This document shows positions 7,301 through 13,411 of a stretch of 18,303 bases of DNA, in pieces. The first letter of the stretch is position 1; each line of letters opens with the position of its first letter. Position numbers and translations under genes: made by a program. The notes beneath the pieces were generated by a model that searched no databases, had not been told where the DNA came from, and saw only the letters and a program-made list of their open reading frames with translations. The DNA comes from Pirellulales bacterium (GTDB lineage: Bacteria; Planctomycetota; Planctomycetia; Pirellulales; Thermoguttaceae), in assembly GCA_030607895.1 (NCBI GenBank), contig JAUWJC010000013.1:1-18303 (forward strand), read 5' to 3'.

Positions 7301-8050
7301 TCACGCAATCCGCATCGTCAGGCCGCCGTCGATGGTGACGATTTCGCCGGTGATGTAATCGTTGGCGACGAGGTGTCCGAGCAGTTCGGCGACCTGCTCG
7401 GGAGTTCCTTCGCAATGCAGTGGGATTCGGTTGTCGATGTTATGCTTCTTCTGCTCGGAAGTCATGTGCGAGTGAAAACGCGTGCGGATAACGCCCGGCG
7501 CAACTGCATTGACGCGGATGTTGTCTTCGGCAAACTCGCGGGCTAATGCGCGAGTGAACTGCACCACGGCCCCCTTGACCACCTGGTAGGCCGTGGCGGT
7601 ATGCACTCCACGGATGCCGGCCACGGAGGAAATCAACACGATCGCGCCTTCCTGCTTCTTCCGCATGAGTGGGACCGCGGCTCGGCAGAGATGGAAGATG
7701 GCATGAACGTGGACGTCGAACCCTTCGAGCCAGGCTTCGGGCTGGACTTCGAGCAATCCGCCCGGGATCCAACCGCCGGCCGAATGGACCAGCACGTCGA
7801 CCGAGCCGAGTTGCTCGGCGGTCTGCTCGACACAGCGGGTGGCTTGATCCGACTTACCCACGTCGGCGGTAAGCACAACGCACCGCCGGCCGAGATTTTC
7901 GATCGTTTCTCTTGTCTGCCGGGCTTCCTTGTCGTCGTGCCGCCCGACGATGGCCAGATCCGCGCCTTGGTGGGCCAGCGCCGCGGCAGCCGCCGCTCCG
8001 ATTCCCTTCGTGCCGCCGGTTACCAGCGCCACTTTTCCGTCGAGTTTCAT
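7301..8050 (-). CDS. Short-chain dehydrogenase/reductase (classical SDR)
   Basis: This is a 249-residue protein, the normal length for a classical SDR, with GGGAG about 6-10 nt before the ATG at 8050. It shows the cofactor motif T-G-G-T-K-G-I-G (11-18), H-S-A-G (89-92) in place of the usual N-N-A-G, catalytic Ser142 (L-I-S-S-V-A-G), Tyr155 and Lys159 (Y-Q-V-V-K), the P-G segment after strand six (A-P-G-V-I-R-T, 184-190) and a C-terminal T-I-D-G-G. It should oxidise or reduce a hydroxyl/keto group with NAD(P)(H) in the cytoplasm. FabG-like 3-oxoacyl reductase and sugar or cyclitol dehydrogenases share this form, and the sequence does not decide between them. It lies 26 bp downstream of a zinc alcohol dehydrogenase on the same strand, so the two are probably co-transcribed and act in one pathway. 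Confidence 0.93.
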   Translation of the reverse strand: MKLDGKVALVTGGTKGIGAAAAAALAHQGADLAIVGRHDDKEARQTRETIENLGRRCVVLTADVGKSDQATRCVEQTAEQLGSVDVLVHSAGGWIPGGLLEVQPEAWLEGFDVHVHAIFHLCRAAVPLMRKKQEGAIVLISSVAGIRGVHTATAYQVVKGAVVQFTRALAREFAEDNIRVNAVAPGVIRTRFHSHMTSEQKKHNIDNRIPLHCEGTPEQVAELLGHLVANDYITGEIVTIDGGLTMRIA

Positions 8051-8076
8051 TCTCTACTCCCAATCCGGTAGTATGC

Positions 8077-9108
8077 TCAAGGTTCGAGGATGACTTTCAT
8101 CAGGTTCTCGTTACCCCGCCCGAGCCGCTCGAACCACGACGCTCCGTCGGCCAGTGGGGCCGAGGCGCTGATGAGCGAATCAACGTCCACGGTGCCCCGG
8201 GCGATCATGTCGAGGCAGGCGGGGTACTCGCCGGAGGACGCACAACTCCCGTAGAGTGTCAACTCCCGCGTTACCACCGCTTGCAGCGGCAGGGGGACCT
8301 CCGGCGATACGTTACCCACCAGGACCAGTGGGCCGCCCTTGCGGAGGCTTGCCACGGCGGCGTGCATTGCCGCGGCCACGCCGACCGCCTCGACCACGAT
8401 ATCCGCCTGCCGACCCTCGGTTATCTTGGCGATTTCAGTCGGAACGTCCACGGCCTCCGCTTGGAGAATCTCATCGGCGCCTAGCTTGTGGGCTAACTGA
8501 AGCCGATCCGTGTTGATGTCCACGGCAACAATCCGCCGGCAGCCGGCAGCCCGAAGTGTCTGGACCACCAGCAGCCCGATCATTCCCGCCCCGATCACAA
8601 CCGCCGTGTCGTCCGAGCCGATCTTCACGCGGCCGGTGGCATGAAGCGCGACCGAGAGCGGCTCGACCAGTGCCGCCCGGCGAAAGCTCACACCGTCGGG
8701 CAATCGGGCCAGAATGCGTTGGGGCACGGCAACGTACTCGGCAAAAGCGCCGTCGTGGCGGTATTCATCACACGAGACACCCAGCACGCGGCGGTTGTCG
8801 CAGAGGTTGATGCGGCCGGTACGACAGAAGCGGCACTCGCCGCAGTAAATGGTCGAGTCGAACGTCACCCGGCCGCCTTCGGCCCAATCGCGCACGTCTC
8901 GGCCCACCCGGGCGATCAGGCCGGCGGCCTCGTGCCCCATGATTACCGGCGGCCGGCGTCTGCCCGTGCTCCCGTCCATGCCATGCACGTCGCTTCCGCA
9001 GATTCCGCACGCTTTCACTTCGATCAGCACGTCCCCCGGGCCAATCTCGGGTGTCGGCACGTCGCGGTATTCCAGGCGGTTGTAATCGACCAGCACGAGC
9101 GCTTTCAT
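8077..9108 (-). CDS. Zinc-dependent medium-chain alcohol/polyol dehydrogenase
   Basis: This is a 343-residue protein. The ATG at 9108 has GGGAG 7 nt upstream and gives the standard N-terminus MKALVL; an ATG at 9213 would add an unrelated 35 residues. Catalytic zinc ligands are Cys37 (C-G-I-C-G-S-D), His59/Glu60 (G-H-E-A-A-G) and probably Glu149 (L-V-E-P-L-S). The structural zinc lobe has Cys89, Cys92, Cys95 and Cys103. The Rossmann motif is G-A-G-M-I-G (173-178), followed by Asp at the end of the second strand (V-A-V-D-I-N), which favours NAD over NADP. It belongs to the sorbitol/threonine/galactitol dehydrogenase group, so the likely reaction is oxidation of a secondary alcohol in a polyol, sugar acid or amino-alcohol. 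It is the first gene of a two-gene unit with the SDR and diverges from the aminotransferase. Confidence 0.94.
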   Translation of the reverse strand: MKALVLVDYNRLEYRDVPTPEIGPGDVLIEVKACGICGSDVHGMDGSTGRRRPPVIMGHEAAGLIARVGRDVRDWAEGGRVTFDSTIYCGECRFCRTGRINLCDNRRVLGVSCDEYRHDGAFAEYVAVPQRILARLPDGVSFRRAALVEPLSVALHATGRVKIGSDDTAVVIGAGMIGLLVVQTLRAAGCRRIVAVDINTDRLQLAHKLGADEILQAEAVDVPTEIAKITEGRQADIVVEAVGVAAAMHAAVASLRKGGPLVLVGNVSPEVPLPLQAVVTRELTLYGSCASSGEYPACLDMIARGTVDVDSLISASAPLADGASWFERLGRGNENLMKVILEP

Positions 9109-9310
9109 GCAGTCACTCCCGAGGATCGGCGGCCTGTGCTGCCTCTTTGCAAGAACCGCAATTTGTATCCGTGTATCCGATGCAAGTATATGACCCATGA
9201 ACGATTGCGGCAAGATGCTCGTTGGCCAGAAAAGGGGGGGACTACCGCTGGCCGGAGACTCGCGGTATTATCTTGGAGAAGTGAACCCTCTTTTTCCACG
9301 GAGACCCGAT

Positions 9311-10582
9311 ATGGCAGACAAACTGGCAATTGACGGTGGCCCCAAAGCGGTCACAAACGAACTGATCGGTTGGCCAAATTTCGACGAGAAGGCGATCAAA
9401 GCCGTCGAGGCGGTGCTGCGCTCGAACAAGCCGAACTACTGGACCGGCCCGAAAGGCATGGAATTCGAAAAAGCCTTTGCCCAGTGGCAGGGCAGCAAGT
9501 TCGCCATCAGCGTTGCAACGGGCACCGCGGCACTGCACGTGGGTCTTTCGGCATTGGGAATCGGCCCCGGCGACGAGGTGATTGTACCCAGCTACACCTT
9601 CATTGCCTCCAGCTTCTCGATCGTTCAGGCTGGTGCCGTGCCGCGGTTTGCCGACGTGAACATCGACGATCATTGCATCAGTCTCGAATCGGCCGAGAAG
9701 CTCGGCGGGCCGCGGACCAAGGCCGTCATGCCGGTCCATCTGTACGGCAACGTCTGCGACATGGACCCGCTCATGGCGCTGGCCAAGAAACACAATTTGC
9801 TTGTGATCGAGGACAACGCCGAAGCGTTCGGCGGCATGTACAAAGGCCGGAAGACGGGCACCATCGGCGATATCTCCGCGTGCAGCTTCTGCCAGAATAA
9901 AACCTTCACCACCGGCGGCGAAGGCGGCATGGTTACCACCGATAACGAAGACCTTGCCTGGGAGGCACGCAGCTTCCGCGACCACGGCTACGACGTCAAA
10001 ACTCGCATGAGCCTGCTCGAGCTGGAGCAGAAGCTGCCTTACATCCACAACCGCATCGGCTGGAACTATCGCATGACCGAGATGCAGTCGGCCATCGGGC
10101 TGGCCGAACTCGAGCGAATCGACAACTGGAACCTGCCGGCTAGAAAACGCAACGCCCATATTCTCATGGACACCCTGGGAGAACTGCCGCAAGTGCTCTA
10201 CATGCCGATCGATACCGAGGAACGTCAGAACGGCTGGTTCGTCTGCGCGTTCACACTCGACATCGACAAGATGAACTGCGACATTGCCCAGTTCGTCGCC
10301 GCCGCCGGTGCGGAAGGCGCCCCCTGCTGGAAGGTCTTCTGGCCGCAATGCCACGGCGAGCGGGCGTTTGCCGAGCGGAATATGTTCGGCAAGTCGGGCT
10401 TCCCCTTCAACTCGAAGGAATACGCCGACCCCGAGAGCGTCGACCTATCCAAGGTAGACGTACCAAACGCCATCTGGCACGAGTCGCACACCTTCACCTG
10501 CTTCGCTTATCCCACGTTTACCGAGCAGGACATGAAGCAAATGGCCGCCGCACTGGTGAAGGTAATCAAGGCATACTCTTGA
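9311..10582 (+). CDS. DegT/DnrJ/EryC1-family PLP aminotransferase
   Basis: This is a 423-residue protein. The ATG at 9311 has GGAG (9300-9303) 7 nt upstream and gives the usual start before D-G-G-P-K-A; the in-frame ATG at 9197 would add an unlikely 38-residue extension. Features of sugar aminotransferases are W-T-G-P (44-47), the A-T-G-T-A-A-L turn (69-75), P-S-Y-T-F-I-A (93-99), the E-D-N-A-E-A segment with PLP-binding Asp168, and Lys197 (C-Q-N-K-T), the expected Schiff-base lysine. N-Y-R-M-T-E-M-Q-S-A-I-G-L (252-264) is typical of the family. Substrates are normally keto-sugars, often nucleotide-linked, or keto-cyclitols. Next to two dehydrogenases and a Gfo/Idh/MocA enzyme, it could interconvert keto and amino forms of a sugar or cyclitol. 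The divergent 202-bp gap upstream has a TATTAT at 9266-9271 but no clear -35 box. Confidence 0.93.
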   Translation: MADKLAIDGGPKAVTNELIGWPNFDEKAIKAVEAVLRSNKPNYWTGPKGMEFEKAFAQWQGSKFAISVATGTAALHVGLSALGIGPGDEVIVPSYTFIASSFSIVQAGAVPRFADVNIDDHCISLESAEKLGGPRTKAVMPVHLYGNVCDMDPLMALAKKHNLLVIEDNAEAFGGMYKGRKTGTIGDISACSFCQNKTFTTGGEGGMVTTDNEDLAWEARSFRDHGYDVKTRMSLLELEQKLPYIHNRIGWNYRMTEMQSAIGLAELERIDNWNLPARKRNAHILMDTLGELPQVLYMPIDTEERQNGWFVCAFTLDIDKMNCDIAQFVAAAGAEGAPCWKVFWPQCHGERAFAERNMFGKSGFPFNSKEYADPESVDLSKVDVPNAIWHESHTFTCFAYPTFTEQDMKQMAAALVKVIKAYS

Positions 10583-10637
10583 AGGCGGAAGGCGGAAAGA
10601 AAATCTGAAATCCGAAATCCGAAATCTGAAATCCGAA
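10581..10637. repeat. Tandem heptamer array filling an intergenic gap
   Basis: Eight contiguous 7-bp units run from 10581 to 10636: GAAGGCG twice, GAAAGAA, then AATCTGA and AATCCGA variants. The array starts within the stop codon of the aminotransferase and ends one base before the ATG at 10638, so the whole gap is repeat. No Shine-Dalgarno sequence lies at a normal distance from that ATG. Confidence 0.88.
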
Positions 10638-11987
10638 ATGGCTGGTCTTCGAGTTGGTGTCGCAACGGTCGACTTCACGCCCGCGGCCGGTCTGCCGCTG
10701 ATGGGTAATTTTCGCGATGACTACGCCGCCCGGGGTATGCACGATCCGCTTAAAGCCAAGGCCATGGTGTTTGCCGACTCAGGCAATGCAAAGGTGGCAA
10801 TCCTGGCGGTCGACGTCTGCATGATCGACCGGGAGAATGTCGCGATGATGCGTCGGGCGATCGGCTCCGAGTGCAACGTACGACCGGAAAACGTGCTGAT
10901 CCACGCGGTCCACACGCACAGCGCGCCGGCCACCAATGGTCGATTTGTTTTCGGCGAGGACATCGAACCCTACCGGCCGGATATCGAGGCCTTTTTGACC
11001 AAGGCCGCTTCGGCCGTGCGCCTGGCCGATGCGAACCTGGTGGAAGCCACCCTCGGCGTCGGCCGCGCCACTGAAGACCGCCTTCCGTTCAACCGGCGTT
11101 TGCGGCGCAAGGACGGGGCGACGCAGATGAACTGGGAAGCCCTGCTACCCGGCTTCGATCCCGACGAAATCGCCGGCGTTTGGGGCCCCGTCGATCCGGA
11201 GGTCGTTTGCCTGACCATCGAGCGGGAAGGCCGTCCGGCGGCCGCAGTGGTCAACTTTGGTCTGCACGCGGCCGTACTGGCGGGCGACAACTGGCTTTAC
11301 GGGGCCGACTTTCCAGGCGCTTTGGCCGAGGCCTTGTCGCGAACCGTCGGCGGCGAGTTCACTTGCCTATTTCTAAACGGATGTTGCGGAAACGTCAATC
11401 ACGTCGACTACCGCGACCCCAAGCAGGGCCGTGGTTACCAAGCGGTCGAGCGGATAGGCTACATGCTCGGTGCCGCGGCCCACCAGGCCGTCAACGCCCG
11501 GGTGCCTTGTCAGGCCGATTGCGTGGCCGCCAGCAGCGAGAAGGTTACGCTCGCTCGGCTCAAGATAGGCGAGGCCCAGCGCAACCGCTGCCGGAAAATA
11601 CTCGACGAGGCACGCGCCAATCCGCCGCAAGGCCAGGTAGACGGCCTGCCGGATGCCTTTTTTGCCGAGATACGCCTGGAGATGGCGCGGAAGCAGGACG
11701 AACCCGACCTGGCCGAGGTAATGGCCGTCCGCATTGGCGACGTGGCGCTGGTGGGGCTGCCCGGCGAGATATTCTGCGAGTTCGCAATGCGGATCAAAGA
11801 GCAATCGCCCGCCACGTTTACGCTCGTGTCGGGCTTATCGAACGACGCGATCGGTTACATACCCACGCCCGAATCGTTCGGGCAGGGCGGCTACGAGTCG
11901 ACCGTCGGCAGCACGTTTTACGAAGGGGACGCCGGCGCCCGGCTGGTCACCTCGGCGGTGGCCCAGTTGAACAGGTTGTTTTCCTAG
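10638..11987 (+). CDS. Neutral/alkaline ceramidase-like protein, cytoplasmic
   Basis: This is a 449-residue protein resembling the N-terminal domain of neutral ceramidases (G-V-A-T-V-D-F-T-P near the start, then K-A-M-V-F-A-D). Candidate zinc ligands in family positions are His92/His94 (H-T-H-S-A-P), His210 (N-F-G-L-H-A) and Glu377 (L-P-G-E-I-F), with a Tyr in G-Y-I-P-T-P-E-S (405-412). The segment that holds the catalytic Ser in true ceramidases reads N-G-C-C-G-N-V-N-H (247-255) here, without Ser. There is no signal peptide and the protein is shorter than classical secreted ceramidases (above 600 residues), so it is a family member of unknown substrate rather than a proven ceramidase. The ATG is well placed by homology of the first residues but lacks a visible ribosome-binding site, the upstream DNA being a heptamer array. 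Confidence 0.88.
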   Translation: MAGLRVGVATVDFTPAAGLPLMGNFRDDYAARGMHDPLKAKAMVFADSGNAKVAILAVDVCMIDRENVAMMRRAIGSECNVRPENVLIHAVHTHSAPATNGRFVFGEDIEPYRPDIEAFLTKAASAVRLADANLVEATLGVGRATEDRLPFNRRLRRKDGATQMNWEALLPGFDPDEIAGVWGPVDPEVVCLTIEREGRPAAAVVNFGLHAAVLAGDNWLYGADFPGALAEALSRTVGGEFTCLFLNGCCGNVNHVDYRDPKQGRGYQAVERIGYMLGAAAHQAVNARVPCQADCVAASSEKVTLARLKIGEAQRNRCRKILDEARANPPQGQVDGLPDAFFAEIRLEMARKQDEPDLAEVMAVRIGDVALVGLPGEIFCEFAMRIKEQSPATFTLVSGLSNDAIGYIPTPESFGQGGYESTVGSTFYEGDAGARLVTSAVAQLNRLFS

Positions 11988-12009
11988 AAACACCATTTGT
12001 GGAAGCCAC

Positions 12010-12068
12010 GTAGGTTATGCTTCAGCATAACGCATTCAGGCAAGATGTTATGCTAAAGCATAACCTAC
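12010..12068. repeat. REP/BIME-like inverted pair with 5'-GTAG
   Basis: The left unit 12010-12031 is GTAG plus hairpin GTTATGC-TTCA-GCATAAC. The right unit 12047-12068 is the same on the minus strand, GTAG plus GTTATGC-TTTA-GCATAAC. The two units are also complementary to each other (21 of 22, with one G-T wobble) across a 15-nt spacer. A conserved GTAG followed by a short stem-loop, in inverted pairs, is how REP sequences handled by REP-associated tyrosine transposases look. It starts 22 bp after the ceramidase-like stop. Confidence 0.85.
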
Positions 12069-12120
12069 TCAGGCTGTTATGTTACTCGACTATTGACTGT
12101 TTCCAAGTTGGTAAGTTGCG

Positions 12121-12136
12121 AAGCCGCAAGCGGCTT
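12121..12136. repeat. Short perfect hairpin
   Basis: AAGCCGC-AA-GCGGCTT is a 7-bp perfect stem with a 2-nt loop, lying between the GTAG-type pair and the heptamer array. It may be the core of a further small palindromic repeat, but only one copy is seen here. Confidence 0.6.
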
Positions 12137-12147
12137 ATCTGACCGGC

Positions 12148-12238
12148 ACTGACCACCGATAACTGACCACTGACCACTGACCACTGATAACCGATAACTG
12201 ACCACTGATAACTGACCACTGACCACTGATAATTGATA
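12148..12238. repeat. Tandem heptamer array (13 units) in a gene leader
   Basis: Thirteen contiguous 7-bp units cover 91 bp: ACTGACC (7), ACTGATA (3), ACCGATA (2) and ATTGATA (1). The variants are interspersed, not in blocks. It ends just before the AGGAG (12240-12244) of the oxidoreductase gene at 12253, so it is probably transcribed as its 5' leader. Heptanucleotide arrays of this kind are known in cyanobacteria as short tandemly repeated sequences. Confidence 0.92.
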
Positions 12239-12252
12239 CAGGAGACAACCCC

Positions 12253-13299
12253 ATGGCCAAGACGAAAGTCAACTTCGGCGTTATCGGTGCCGGCGGAATC
12301 GCCCGCCGCAAGACGATTCCCGGCATGATAAAGGCTAAGAACTGCAAGCTGGTGGCGGTGATGGACCCGGTCGGCATCGACCAGATCGCCACTCAGTTCA
12401 AGGTACCCAAGGCCTACGCAACCGAGCAAGAGTTGCTGGCCGACCCGGACGTAGAGGCCGTTTACATCGCGTCGCCGGCAAACGTTCACGCCGGGCAAAT
12501 CAAGATGGCGGCCAAGGCCGGCAAGCACGTCCTTTGCGAAAAACCGCTCACGCTAAATGTCAAGCAGGCCAAGGAGGCGGTCGAAGTCTGTCGCCGGAAC
12601 AAGGTCTTCCTGCAGGAAGGCTACATGATGAAGTTCCACGGCGCGCACGTGAAAATCAAGGAACTTATCGAAGAGGGCCGGCTGGGAAAAATCGTCTACA
12701 TGCGGGCGCAACTGTCGGGCTGGTATCCGAAAATGGAAGGCGCATGGCGGCAGGACCCGAAACAAGGCGGCGGCGGCGCGCTTATCGACATGGCCACCCA
12801 CCTCTACGATCTGCTCGAGTTCTTCGCCGGGCCGATCCGCCGCGTGACGGCCCTGACTGGAAACCTCGTGCAGGATTACAAGTCGGAAGACGCCGCCACC
12901 ACCATGCTCGAATTCAAGTCCGGCGCCCAGGCAACCGTCGACAGCTTCTTCTGCATTCCCGACGAAGCCAGCCGTACCCGACTGGAAATCTACGGCTCCG
13001 AGGGCGCTATCTACACCGAGGGCACCATCGGCCAAAGCACTCGCGGCAAGATGGAAGGCATCTTCGGGCTGGGAACCGCCGGATACGACGCCGCACAGGA
13101 TAAGGACGTCGCCCGAAAATTCCAGAAGATCACCTTCAAGCCGATCAACCCTTACACGGCCGAATGCTCCTACTTCGCCGATTGCATCCTGCAAGGCCGG
13201 CGACCGAAGCTCAACGACGGCAAGAGCGCCATTCACGTGATGACCGTGACCGAAAAGGCGTACTCATCGTACAAGATGAAGAGTATCCTGAAGGTCTAG
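12253..13299 (+). CDS. Gfo/Idh/MocA-family oxidoreductase
   Basis: This is a 348-residue protein, the usual family length, with AGGAG (12240-12244) 8 nt before the ATG. The N-terminal Rossmann domain has V-I-G-A-G-G-I-A (10-17) and an Asp after the second strand (V-M-D-P). The cofactor/catalytic motif E-K-P is at 96-98 (L-C-E-K-P-L-T). The C-terminal half has G-G-G-A-L-I-D-M-A-T-H (172-183), where Asp179 and His183 are the expected catalytic pair. There is no Tat or Sec signal, so it acts in the cytoplasm on a sugar, cyclitol or derivative with tightly held NAD(P). It follows the aminotransferase and ceramidase-like genes on the same strand, but 265 bp of repeats separate it from the latter, so it may or may not share their transcript. 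Confidence 0.94.
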   Translation: MAKTKVNFGVIGAGGIARRKTIPGMIKAKNCKLVAVMDPVGIDQIATQFKVPKAYATEQELLADPDVEAVYIASPANVHAGQIKMAAKAGKHVLCEKPLTLNVKQAKEAVEVCRRNKVFLQEGYMMKFHGAHVKIKELIEEGRLGKIVYMRAQLSGWYPKMEGAWRQDPKQGGGGALIDMATHLYDLLEFFAGPIRRVTALTGNLVQDYKSEDAATTMLEFKSGAQATVDSFFCIPDEASRTRLEIYGSEGAIYTEGTIGQSTRGKMEGIFGLGTAGYDAAQDKDVARKFQKITFKPINPYTAECSYFADCILQGRRPKLNDGKSAIHVMTVTEKAYSSYKMKSILKV

Positions 13300-13333
13300 C
13301 GAGGCGCAGCCTCAGACCCAGGAGAGGGTTCTC

Positions 13334-13409
13334 GGGGTTCGGGGTTCAGGGTTCAGGACTTGGAGTTCCACCTTTGCCCGCAAATCCTGAACCCTGAACC
13401 CTGAACCCC
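13334..13409. repeat. Inverted pair of heptamer iterations between convergent genes
   Basis: The left arm 13334-13358 iterates GGGTTCA-type units and the right arm 13385-13409 is its complement with one mismatch (24 of 25), around a 26-nt loop. Between them and the stop codons on either side there is little else. A transcript from either side would form a long hairpin, so a two-way terminator role is plausible. It also has the 7-bp period of the arrays at 10581 and 12148. Confidence 0.88.
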
Positions 13410-13411
13410 GT

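Noticed and set aside
9242..10354. Minus-strand frame opposite the aminotransferase
   Set aside because: It is the antisense of a clear PLP enzyme, with no domain of its own.
12148..12238. CRISPR array
   Set aside because: The units are 7 bp and contiguous, without spacers.
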